NCBI GenBank assembly: GCA_024734495.1
Contig: JALMQS010000066.1
Location: 6,416,280 to 6,480,279, forward strand
Reading direction: 5' to 3'
DNA from: Forficula auricularia
Taxonomy: Eukaryota > Arthropoda > Insecta > Dermaptera > Forficulidae
DNA: 64,000 bases
Shown: positions 34,719 through 46,039 of the stretch, piece after piece
Position numbering within the stretch: position 1 is the first letter of the stretch
Layout: each line of letters opens with the position of its first letter
Program-made: the position numbers and the translations under genes
Notes under the pieces: generated by a model
What the model saw: the letters and a program-made list of their open reading frames with translations, nothing else
Database searches by the model: none
Told to the model about the DNA's origin: nothing

Positions 34719-36050
34719 TTAACAGAATCGATTTATGTTATAAATATGGAAGAAATCTTACAATAATTGAAGATTTAAATCATTGAGTGAAATATTTAAG
34801 GTATTATACATAAAATATATTATGTCAGAAGGGCCCACCTATAGGGTAGCTATTTGATCGGATTGCTTTTTGGCTATCGGGTTCAAATGCCGAGGAGATG
34901 AATACAATCCTTTTAAAAAATTACTCATAAAATGAAGGATTCAGTAAAAGTTAGGATTTTTCAAAAAAATTTAACTGCTATGGTTCGCAAATGAATTTTT
35001 TATTTATACTTTTAATCATTGTCTAAGAAAAATAATTTAGATTATAGGAGTTTTGTCAATTTTAATAAATGAACATAAAAATAATGAAAAGAATCAGTAT
35101 TAATTGGCTATTAAATTAAAAAGTTATTAAAATATCTGAAGTAAAGTATATATTTACCTTGAGTATTTAAATGGTTTCACCAATTCTCAACAACAGCAGA
35201 AAACAAAAAATTCCTAATGGATCGAACAATCAACAAGAAAAAACAATTTTGCATTGACCAGGTGTCTGTCTAGTCGACTTGACTCGAAGAGAAATAGAAA
35301 TGAAATGATAAACATTTCCAAGTTGAAAGAAACCCGTTAGGTCTGATAAGATTATCATGGAACAAATAATTCCAGAAGAAAAATTGATTCGAGAGTTGCC
35401 CGTTAAATGTAGCATTTTATTCTTGTAAGATTTATATTCTCTATGGCATGACAGTACCCAGAGGGGACCAACCCCATCTACACTCGAAATTTTGAAGAAA
35501 AAAAAAATATTTTATTTTTATGTCAAAATAATTGATCTTATATTGGGGAAAAACGTAAAAAAATGTTATGACTTGGTACGCTCTGCGCAAATTTTGGTGA
35601 TTTACTATTTTAATTCGTCAATAAATATTTAGTTTGAGCTAGGAAACTTGGAAGAAATGCGCAGCTTACTAATAGTTATTATATTGTGAATTATTAAAAA
35701 AAATTCTCATAAACTATTTATTAACGTCCTATAGTACTATTAAAATAAATTTAATAGTTTCGTTAAAATATTTTGCTCGGGATGCAGGCGGATTCACTCA
35801 ATTTTTTATTTTTTGCTCATTGTCTGAAAAATAATTTTCAACCAAGATTTCTTTTATTTCTATCTATAGTTCGTGTCTGAGTGTTTGTAATGATTCCGAT
35901 ACCGATAATTCAAAATCAGAAAGTGGTAGAAAACGTTTTCTCGGGCCAAAATATTTGTATTTTTGACTGTTACTTTAGAACTTTCTTTTCAAAATTACGG
36001 AAAACACAATTTTTTCTTTAATTTTATTGATATTTTAAGATCATGTCATA
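34719..36050. other. AT-rich intergenic DNA, repeat remnants
   Basis: 35565-35660 contains a GTACGCTCTGCGCAAAT...AGTTTGAGCTAGGAAA block related to 3160-3250 and 40790-40880. No gene. Confidence 0.5.
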
Positions 36051-36053
36051 GTA

Positions 36054-36056
36054 TAT

Positions 36057-36087
<31 letters not shown>

Positions 36088-36090
36088 TTA
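36054..36090. repeat. (TTTA)n microsatellite
   Basis: About nine tandem TTTA units without interruption. Confidence 0.92.
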
Positions 36091-37597
36091 ACGAGCAGTC
36101 ACACCCTTTTTTCACAAATCACAAGTACATGTATATAGATATAAAGGTGCGTACCGAATTTTGAAAAAGTTTTTACTTTATCCTCCAATTTATTTTTATA
36201 TATATAAATTCACTAGACACTTTCGGTGTCCAATGGACATGATCTTCACTACTACTAAAAGAATGAAATGAAAAAACTTCCTCAAGTATTTAAAACAAAT
36301 CATAGCATTTTTTTTTACTTTTTGGAAAATGTCAATAAACATCTCATATTTCATTTCGTTTCATATATTTTATACTTTTAGTAGACATTAATTCATCGGA
36401 TTCTATTTTAATATAATAAAGAATCATTATAAATCACCCCTAATTTTACAATTACATTAATAATGGACCAAATTTCTAACTGAAAGCTAATTAATTTTAA
36501 AAAGATATTAAGTTTTGTATTCAAATATTCATATTGCATTAATACACCTTGCACAACATCCATACCTGTCAATGCGCACAATCCTATAATCTTTCTCAAT
36601 AATGACTAATAAACTTTGTAGTAATCATGGCCTCCACAAGAGGGGTTCAAGTGCACCCCCGGGACCCGGGAGTGATATTTTTTTAAGGGGATATGCTAGA
36701 AAAAAAACTTTGAAAAATATTTGTTAACTGTAAAAATTATTGTTTAACAGACGATAAAACCAACCAACCCCAACCATCAAATGGTAGTTAGTTTAAAATC
36801 GATTGCAAAATGTATACCTAACAGACAGATAGACAAGAAAGCGAGTTAATAAAAACGTGATAACTTTACTCCATGATTCATACATTTAAAATTAGGACAA
36901 GTAAATAAAAATTTGAACGAAAACAATACTCCTTACGTATACAGTATATTAAAATTTCGAAAACTCGCGCGAAAATATTTCAAATGTGGCAACGCCTGTA
37001 AGGTATGCAAGTGCTATGCTTTTAAGATTGAACTGTAAGCTAGCTGAAGTGAGTTCCCATAAAGCTGCGTTGATCAGTTGTAAAATTTGTATCGGGCAGA
37101 CAAACAGATAGACAAAAAACGAGTTTATATTCTCATCCAGTTATGAGCTATGTTTAAAGTTTAAAGTCTCTAGCTCATGGGGAAGTTAGTTTAAAATCGA
37201 TTGCAAAATGTGTACTGTGTGGTAAAATTGTACAGTTTAGTGCATGGTCTTTTTAATACAATTCAGTAACGTTTTTTAGATCTACGTGACAATGGGACTA
37301 TACTCCAATGGATAGATACAAGTAGAAATTTGAACTTTATGTGTATGTTAATGTAAATAAAGTTAGATTGAAAAATTAGTTTCGCTTTATTTGTAGGTTT
37401 AGGCGTTTATCCTTAGTATCATTGAAAAGTAAAAATCTATGTGATTGTAGTTTATGTTTAGTTTAGTTTATATTTTTAGGACTTTATCCAGTACACTATA
37501 ATTTTTTTTTTTCATTAAAATAACAACACACAAGCGATTGGCGAAATAACAAAAAATAAAACCCATTCTAGGCGTACTTTTTCACTTCATAAAAACC
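36091..37597. other. Repeat-rich intergenic DNA
   Basis: The block AGTTTAAAATCGATTGCAAAATGT occurs at 36790-36813 and again at 37189-37212, with AACAGATAGACA-type text between. So a unit of roughly 0.4 kb is partly duplicated. A GC-rich element end lies at 36625-36672. No gene. Confidence 0.55.
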
Positions 37598-37781
37598 GAG
37601 GGGTGATCCGCGATTGGAAGTTGGTGTACACCTCTTTGGAAGTATTTTGGAAGTACTTGGAACTATTTGGAAGTACTTGGAAATATTTGAAAGTACTTGG
37701 AAATATTTAGAAGTACTTGGAAATATTTGGAAGTACAAGTGGAAGTAGGTGTACAGCATATTAGGTCGTGGTTCACCCCTC
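37598..37781. mobile_element. MITE with terminal GAGGGGTGA repeats, copy 1
   Basis: The left end GAGGGGTGATCCGCGATTGG is matched by the right end GAGGGGTGAACCACGACCTA on the other strand, with inner TGTACACC/GGTGTACA. The body is a tandem array of about 20-bp units built on GGAAGTACTTGGAAATATTT (37620-37735). A relative with a shorter body is at 53426-53575. Confidence 0.72.
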
Positions 37782-38253
37782 AATAAAAACACATACTTAT
37801 TCCTTAATAAGAGCTCAGAAATTTCATGTGAGGGCCATGGTAGTAATCTGAAATGATTCCTCAATCTATTTTAAAGTTAACATAGTCATCTAAACTTAAT
37901 ATTTACTTTGGTCAATTCATCTCATATTCAAGAATTCTTTCCCCTTCTAAATTAAAATTAAACGTATGTCCATTCTCAATTAGACGAATGGACAATTCTT
38001 TTCAAGAACAGGTATTTTATATTAATGTTTATATTTTTCCGGGGTGAAAATACAAATCAAATGGGCACTTGGGAAGCTTCTTTCTTTTTGCGAACCGAGG
38101 ATTTGAGGATATATAATCAAGTCGGATAATCTTTATAATTTTTAACTTATATTCATACCAGCTGCAAAGCCCGCCTTCAGTGGGGTTCTTGCTGGCTCGC
38201 GCCACGCAATATCGCTCCGCGAGACAGAGTCCAATTCTTGTGAACGACTATCC

Positions 38254-38301
38254 TTCTGGAACATTCCAGAATGTTCCCGAAGTTTCTAGAAGCTTCCAGA
38301 A
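38254..38301. promoter_or_regulatory. Array of ten perfect heat-shock-element pentamers
   Basis: TTC and GAA alternate every 5 bp without a single error: TTC at 38254, 38264, 38274, 38284 and 38294; GAA at 38259, 38269, 38279, 38289 and 38299. This is the nTTCnnGAAn code bound by heat-shock factor trimers, and ten units could take three or more trimers. Heat-shock genes usually carry three to six. The motif is symmetric, so direction cannot be told. On the minus side a TATAAG-like box is near 38145 (in TGAATATAAGTT). Neither side shows a heat-shock protein ORF; the plus side runs into GGGCCGGAGCC, which looks like a transposon end. Confidence 0.72.
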
Positions 38302-38599
38302 AGACTACGGTAGATAAAGTACACAGGGCCGGAGCCATAAGTGGGCGAAACCGGACAAACCAAGTGAGTCCTTCCTGGTTTATTATAAAGTATTGATATT
38401 TTAGAATTATTTTGATTGAATTTTTAATGGATGTTATTGTTTGAAACTTCAAGTCGAAAAAAAAATTGAATCATCTCCCGAATCACAATAAATAGTAGGT
38501 ACTTAATGAAAACAAAAAATCTTTCAAAAAACTATAATATAATTTTTTTTATTAGTATTAATATAAGTACCTGGAGCCACCGAGCGTTGCATGGAAACC

Positions 38600-39060
38600 A
38601 AATTAAAAAAAATACAAATATATATATAATACACGCCCCCTGCCCCCCCCCCCCCCGAAACCACGCACCACGCCTGAACCTCCCACATCCACCCCAGCCT
38701 GCAATTAAATAAGATTGGTGTAGCGGCCCGCTCTTGCGCATGGCGACGAGCCTTGAGCCACGGCCGCTAGATGACTCAGATCGGATCGTTGAGTCGCTTT
38801 TGCATGAGTGAAATATATTCACCCATGCTATAATTAAAGCGACTCGATTCGACTGAGGAAGAGAAATGGATTCGAACAAGCGAATCTGGAGGGGCCACCG
38901 CCATCCAGCAGCCCCTCCCCTGCACACACCCTATATGAACACGCAACCTACAACCTGCACTCAACAGATTGTTAGGACCCCATCGACTTGATGGGGGGCG
39001 CACAAAGCACCACACAGCACTCACCTCACGAGAGCCCTAACAACACGTGAAAAATGGCAG
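38600..39060. other. GC-richer island of unknown function
   Basis: Compositionally unlike its surroundings, with a C-run at 38644-38656. Overlapping open frames here run on both strands and are typical of GC-rich non-coding DNA. No protein motif, tRNA or splice structure was recognised. Confidence 0.4.
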
Positions 39061-39583
39061 ATTGATTGATAATTCAACTACAATATCAACCAAAGAGCCT
39101 TAACAATATATCTGGTGACCAAGTTCCAAGTTATATAAAAAAAAGCCACTTCAACCACTTTATTTGTAAACACACCAATTTTGTTATGAATCCACCTGTA
39201 ATGTTATGATTTAGACACCTGTTAATTAAAAAAAAATTCCTAATTTTAATATAATATATTAGTATTTGCTATAAAGTATTAGTGGGTTTTAAAATTAAAA
39301 AACAAATTAATAAATAAAAGATTATTGAAAAAAAGGTAAACTAACTTTTTTTATTGAGATTTTCATCTATCAATAATTACTTTAATTAAGAAAAGATCAA
39401 TTAAGATGAAATTTGTCGAGGTCCAGACCTAGCCAGATCGTTTTCTCATCCTCAAAACTTGTTAATAGAGTTGGTTTCATCAAAATCGGTAAATCCGTTT
39501 TCAAAATAGAAAAAATATACAAATATATAAATATACATACAATTTTGCTCGTTTAACAAGAGTATATAGATATCTTTATTTAT

Positions 39584-39723
39584 CACAGGAGTTTTTTGAC
39601 GGGTTATAGTGGTGTTTCACAATAAGGAAATAAGAATTTTTAAAAAATTAAAATTTTATTTTTTAATTATATTTTGGAGATTTTTTGTGAAACACCACTA
39701 TAAGCCGCCAAAAAACTCCTGTG
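39584..39723. repeat. Palindromic repeat without ribozyme
   Basis: Arms of about 38 bp, CACAGGAGTTTTTTGACGGG...GTGGTGTTTCACAA against the mirror TTGTGAAACACCAC...AAAAAACTCCTGTG, with an AT-rich loop. Followed by the conserved tail. Confidence 0.8.
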
Positions 39724-39730
39724 TTTAGTA

Positions 39731-39760
39731 TGTTTCACTATAAACCAACACCGCTTTCCC
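39731..39760 (+). repeat. Conserved tail motif, copy 3
   Basis: TGTTTCACTATAAACCAACACCGCTTTCCC type; the same tail as at 26340 and 34689, after a third unrelated palindrome. Confidence 0.7.
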
Positions 39761-42700
39761 TAAATGTTATCTTTATTTATCGTTTGCATACTTTGTTTAA
39801 CATTGCCATTTTACACTTTTTTCTTATAATTTTTCTTTCACTGTCCTAATAGCACGCAATGAGACTCTAAAGACACATAATATATTCCCCCTTTAATTTA
39901 TAAAAAAATCTAGATAGTACCTTTAGTGTTAATACGTTGAAAATTATTTTAGTTACTATAAAGAAATTAAATCAGATGAGAGATGAAAAAAATCTACAGA
40001 ACCCTCGGTAGGGGAAAATATACGCCCAGGAAATGAGTTAATTTAAACCAATCTATTGATCTGGCGGGTGTTAATAAAAGGACAGACGGTGATAAAACAC
40101 CTCAAGGGAGAAGGCAGCCAGACAAGATTTCAAGAAAACCAGGTTCAAAGCAAAACAGACACAAACAAGTGAGCTGGGAGGTGACATTGAAAATTACAGG
40201 TGGTCTGCCCGTCCGAAAGGGACTAACGAAACCGGCCTAGGGATTTAATGAAATCGTTTGAAAAATAATGGGAAGAAAATTTGATCAGAGACAGGAGAAA
40301 TGAAGGCATCTGCGAAACCCTTCACAAGTGACCTGGATATTAGAACGGACTTTCTAAGAATCCTTCGTTTTATGGGTTTCGGGAATAATAAAAACAACAA
40401 CAAAATATTTATTATTCCCTTCAAACGAGCTAATAAATCTACAAATGAAAAAAAAAACAACTAATTAGAATGATTTCAACATAAATTCCCAACATTCATT
40501 AAGTAAGAATGTATTTTGATTTTGATTTTTTTTTTTAAATCGATTTGTAATTCAACATATTAAATTATAAAGAGAAATATACTTTATTTGTGTAATTTAA
40601 ATTGAAATAAATAAATATGACCTAGCATTTGGATAAAAACTCTCAGCGTTTATCAATTTGTATAAAGCAGTCCAAACACCGTTCCCCTTATTTAATTTAA
40701 ATGTCAATAATTCAAATAGTATACGATATATTAAAACACATTTATATAAATGAAATGAAATTGGAGGATAAAGTGACAATATATTTCAAGACTCGGTACG
40801 TGTTCCGAAAATATAACTGATTTAGAAATTATTTTGTTAGCGAACAGTTTGAGCTAGAAAGTTTAAACTTTGTATAGATTTACAGTTTATTAGTCGATCA
40901 AATTTGTATGCCGAATTTTTATTTATTAGCTAATTGAATATCTAACTAACTCCCCATATAATAATTCGATTTGATCTGATTTTCTAAATTTTACATCCTA
41001 TCTAGAAATCCTATCACTTCCTAGTTCTGGACATTTCAACCCCAGAACAAACTCTCCAAGGCATTCTATTCTTGGTATCATTGATATCGTAATCCAGATA
41101 TACAGACAGAAAAAACATGCTTTTTCAGACATTTCTATACACGAAATAGGTAACAAAATTAAAATTTTTGAGTCAATTCAAACCCCATGTTTGCTTGACA
41201 AGCCATTAATTAAAAACATATTTTTACCTTGAATGCAATTCAACAAGTGAATAAACTAATAGAAGTCTTTGACTTAACTAGCTCCCTTGATTTCTTGGCC
41301 CATCGTAGAAGCGTTTCCAATATTTTCCTTGAAAATAAACCGGCTAAGTGAGAGTCGAACTTCCATACATAGAGTTCTGTAGCTAATATCTTCCAAAATA
41401 CTTAAGATATCAAATGCACTCTTATTTGTCTTTTATAAAGAGAGAATGAGGGAATATGTGATATATTTTCATGATTTTATGTTGAACTACTTCTAAACGC
41501 GGATATGTTCAAAAATAGCCACTTTTGGGATTCTCTAATAACGACCTTTTAAATTGAAAAAATGGCATATTTCTTCTTAAAAAGTTTTTTACAAGGGATA
41601 CCTCACATCCCATAATAAAAAAAAAAAAATTAAATTTAGACCCAACGAAAAATCCGAACCTCAACACAAAAATCAATCGGTTAAAATTTTAATGCTATTT
41701 TTGATTTCGGGGAAAGTGGATATATATATATATATATATTTATTTATTTATATCTTTATTAGTTTATGAGCTACATGCTCTGACAGATGGACAGATAGAC
41801 AGACAGTATCATTATAGCAATTATATAGATTATAAGGGTTGTTCTGTTTTACTTTTGAACTGAACCCTAAATGGGAAATATTAAATTATGAAATTCGCTT
41901 TGAAACGCGAAATATATAATTGGCTATACCCCCCTTCCCGTTCAAAATTGGAAAAATTTCAACATACTCCACTTTAATTAATGTAGGATTTTTAGAGACT
42001 GAAACTTGGTTTTTTCTGATGGCCCTGAAAGCTTATTTCACCTCAATATCGTCCCTAAACAAAAAAAATCAGTTTCAGATGAAGAAATAATAAGCTAATT
42101 ATACATTTTGCTATATATTTCATGCTATAAAAAACTTCTCCGAACTTGTCTTAAAATAGTGTTGAGTTGCAAAGAGAATAGAATTTAAAGCTTTGCGTCT
42201 GCGAACTAAAATCAGCTCTCAGGCATTCGTTCTTTTGGATCCCAATAACTGATACTCCTTACTCTTATTTCCTTTATGTCATCTAATCTTTCTTTATTTT
42301 TTTCCCCTTCAAAATTTGTGTATTGGTAAACTCTTTTGCCAACTTTATAAAATATTGTAACTAAATTGTTGTATAAACACTAGTTGGGACCTAAGGTCCT
42401 ATGTTTGTATACGTTGTGAATAAATAAATAAAAAAAAGTGGCTATGGAAATCAATCTGTGTGAAAAGATGCAAAGACAAATTGGAGTGTTGATCTGAAGG
42501 CGTAGACACAACATGTCCATGAAGATAAGCAGCAAGTGAGCAAGGTAGACGAACTGACAGGACGCAACGTGGATGGAACGAATAACGCAGGGGCTCCGAT
42601 AAGGAAAAAGAAAAAGAGCTCGTTCTTTGTCCACGAACGCCAGACAGAGAAAGAATGAGACATCAAGATGGCCATCGCAGCCATTAATTAATTGGCAAAC

Positions 42701-43240
42701 AGAAACTCTTCTCTTGGCTGGCTGGTTGTCCCCAACCAGGCAGAAGGTACGACACCGAGAAACCGACCGTTTAACAATAGCAATACATCCGATTATCAGC
42801 TCAGTAATCTTACAAGAGATTACACGATCGTTTAGCGAGTTTTAGTAATTTTACCTATTAAAAATAAAAATACAATTGGACTAAAAATGAAAACCTCATA
42901 CCCATCACACACTTCGGCAAATAGTGATTTGAAGTTTTTTTTAACCCGCGGTTTGGGTTTAATGAGGTGTAGTTTATTAATATACCTGGCGTGCCAAATT
43001 TCAGTTCATTAGCTACAACTATTAACTACAAATATAAAAATTCGACTATTTTATGAATTTCTGCATTTTTGAACTAAAAAAACAACAACAAAAAACGCTT
43101 CAGGTAACATCGTGAGAGGGGAGCTTTGCTTATTATTATCTATAATCCATATGTTTATAAAATATTAACAATAGAACTTAAAATATATATACCATTCATT
43201 TCACAAACAATTAAAAAACTTCTTAAAAGCAATTTCGATA
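39761..43240. other. Intergenic DNA, no gene recognised
   Basis: 40020-40260 and 42440-42850 are less AT-rich and look single-copy within this window, but their open frames carry no recognisable motif. 41722-41740 is a (TA)n run. 42380-42432, ending GAATAAATAAATAAA, resembles the 3' tail of a non-LTR element. 41335-41480 is a dispersed repeat shared with 32760-32940. Confidence 0.45.
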
Positions 43241-43253
43241 CATAGTCCACCTC

Positions 43254-44232
43254 CCGGGGTAGGTAGGGAAGAGGTGGGATGAAAGGCACATTTTGCTGTG
43301 GAGGCTCTAGCAAATAAATAATATAACATTTTAAAGAGGTAGAAATAGAATTAAAAACTTCAATTTATTGGCTATCGAAATAAAATACAATAAAACACAT
43401 TCAATCGTTCTTAATACTATATTTTTGCATTTAAAAAAAAAGTGTATTTTGTCCCATTTCATTGTTTCGTTGTATTGAAAGGGACACAATCATTTATGAA
43501 AGGCACAGCGCGTTAATATAAGGAAATCACCATAAACTTTGCTACACACATACTAAATATTAGGAACCACGTATAATAATTAACTATTTTTAGTTTAAAA
43601 TCACATCTTTGAAAGTAATTAATAGCATATTGGTCTTAAATTTCTCATCTTAAAAGATAATTAAACATGGAAATAAACATTTACCTTCATATAATTAAAA
43701 AAAAAAAAACAAAATAATCATAGTTCTTTTAATAGTAATAATTCTTTTTTAAAATAATTGTTTTTTCTATATGGTAAAAAGTAAGAATAACAATTTTTTA
43801 TGAAATACTAGTCATGAAATGGACGTCCCTCTCATAATCGTTTGTTGTGTCCCTTTCATAACTACCAATCACAAATTAAAAACATAACCACAAAATCTAC
43901 AATTCTAAATAAAAGTTTACTGATCTTTTTTTTCTTGTATCTGCATGTATATCACCAATTATAAACAACGCTAAACTGTTTAATTAACAGTTTACAGTAC
44001 TGGATAAAACGTTTCTAAAGAAGAGTCAAAAAAATAATTTGGTACACGATTACCAACACACGCACTTCACCGGCATCCTTGAAATGATAGGATTGTGAAG
44101 TAAGATGTCAATATATATACTTTGGGGTTTCCACAGAACAAAAATAATGTCGTTCCCATACGACCTTTATTTAGCCAGTTATTTGAATTGTCCCTTTCAA
44201 TACGTGTCCCTTTCATGCCACCTCTCCCCTAC
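43254..44232. mobile_element. DNA transposon-like element with iterated sub-terminal motif
   Basis: The left end GGTAGGGAAGAGGTGGGATGAAAGG is matched by the right end AGTAGGGGAGAGGTGGCATGAAAGG on the other strand. The motif TGAAAGGGACAC, or its complement GTGTCCCTTTCA, recurs inside (about 43478, 43497, 43850, 44192, 44206), like binding sites for a transposase. No ORF and no clear duplication. Superfamily undecided; P-like or hAT-like are both possible. Confidence 0.65.
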
Positions 44233-44239
44233 TCTTAAT

Positions 44240-45560
44240 TGGCCTGAAATTATATAACTATAAATATACAAGAAAAAAATAGTAAATTCGTGTGGCTGGC
44301 CCCGTCATCATTTTAAATTAGTCTAAGGATTGGGATTGGAACTTAGAGAAGTATTATATCTACTTTATCAACTGAAGTGAAGGCATCTGTACAATCTTTT
44401 AAAGAAGATATAATACTGTTGGGTCAATTACTAATCACGTAAATAAAATCTTATCATTAAAAGAATCATCTTATAATTTGTGTTTAAACTCATCTTTAAA
44501 AAAAGAAGCCAAGTGTGAATATCTTGTGATAGATACCCTTGATCAAAATATTTTAGGTGTCGTTAAAAAAAAACAAAAAAACTATTCTTGAATTGGCCTA
44601 AAAGCTAAAAGAGGGAGACGTCGATGACCTCAGACTAGTTGGGAAAAATTGTATAAGTTTAAAAAAGATACAGAGAGATAGGGATAAAGGAAGAGAATAA
44701 CAAGGAGAGAGCAAATGAGCAAAGCACGAATTCAATCCTTCAAACTCAAATTATTAATATTTACGCTGGAAAAAATAAACGAGTTGTTCAATTTTCTTAG
44801 GTGAGCTTTTGACCTTACACCATAATAAATCTACTAACTGAAACGAGAAGAAAATAGCAGCATCTATATCTCTCTTTCAATTAAATACCTACTATAAATT
44901 TTAGGTGTGTAAATATTTTTGAAGTCTTGCACACACAATATTCAAATTCAATTCACTGTCGGCTTCTATATTGGTATTTATTGTTTAAATACTTTATATT
45001 TTCTTCAAGATATATAAATACCATCCTTGTAAAGAGCCCCCGTACAAAATCAGCTATGGACCTTAGAGATAGGCATCTGATCATACGACCAGATTATTCT
45101 GTAACCAAACTTTTAACTTATTATCAGTACCTATTTTTATTATTATTGGAAAAAACACTAAAGTGTTCTCTTCTGAACCCTGAGCCCGAGACGTTATGGA
45201 TAAGTTTTATTACATGTCAGAAGGATCCTATTAACTCCCTCGTAAATAAAAATAATTTTCGACCTAGTAGCATTTCTCTTTTTTAAATACAAAAAAATGG
45301 GTAGGTGGATATTGTGTGAAGTTAAAAATAAAATATTCTTTCAGGGTAGACAACCCATAGTCAAATTAAAACATTATTTAAACATATAGATAGACCGAAT
45401 TGACTATATATCTTTCATCTTTAATTTTGAATACGGCTTCTGATTTTTAATGAACATGAGCTTCCGTACTTGTTCTTTCTCCTGAGATCGAGTAAAAAAA
45501 TGTTAATATTCATATATATTATATATATGTAAAAAATGTACTGTTACGCTTAAGTGATAC
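44240..45560. other. AT-rich intergenic DNA, no gene recognised
   Basis: A 119-codon open frame at 44927-45286 has no recognisable domain and reads as chance. No terminal repeats were found. Confidence 0.5.
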
Positions 45561-46034
45561 GTTGAAGGATCTCAGAAAGCTCTTCACCGATTTCTTTGAA
45601 ATTTTCACACAACATTCCATTCAAATACACGAGTGTTATTATATATAGTTTTTATAGATATCACACCCGTGGCATGCAAAAAAAAAAAATTTCGAGGAAA
45701 CAATGCCAGCGCCTCTCTGGGGGGTAAAAGCCAACAAACAAGATGGCCGATAATAGCTTTTTGGAAATCTTTCAACTGTCAATATTATTTTTGGTTAAGG
45801 GAACAATAATTATAAACCTGGCCCAAAATTTAGATATACCAATCGGAGCACCAAACGGACATATGTTGCGAATATAGTTTCGATACGTCCAGTGGTTTAG
45901 GCGTGAAGCATACGAGTTAGTCACAGCATCGCGTGGTCTGGTCAGCTATTATCTATTTAAATGTTAACCATAAAACGAGACGCTCCCTGCCAGGAGATAG
46001 GTGACGCCGGGCCGAAGGCCCGGGCGTCAGCTAG
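45560..46034 (+). mobile_element. Helitron-like element, 3' part
   Basis: It ends with a strong GC hairpin (46003-46028, GACGCC-GGGCC-GAA-GGCCC-GGGCGTC), then AG and a terminal CTAG at 46031-46034 followed by T. A hairpin a few bases before CTRR is the Helitron 3' signature. The upstream phrase CCAGTGGTTTAGGCGTGAAGC at 45890-45910 is of a kind often found in such elements. The 5' limit is a guess; no Rep/helicase ORF is seen. Confidence 0.6.
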
Positions 46035-46039
46035 TTATA

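Noticed and set aside
37620..37735. CRISPR-like repeat array
   Set aside because: Units of about 20 bp are directly adjacent with no spacers, lie inside a MITE and the genome is animal.
38532..39024. Overlapping open frames in the GC-rich island
   Set aside because: Several frames on both strands are open at once, with no protein motif; typical of low stop-codon density in GC-rich non-coding DNA.
42380..42432. LINE or SINE 3' tail ending in AATAAATAAATAAA
   Set aside because: Suggestive, but there is no coding sequence, promoter box or target duplication; kept only as a remark in the region entry.
44927..45286. Open frame of 119 codons
   Set aside because: No recognisable domain. The end (NNFRPSSISL) faintly recalls the reverse-transcriptase N-terminal phrase NYRPISL, but nothing around it supports that.
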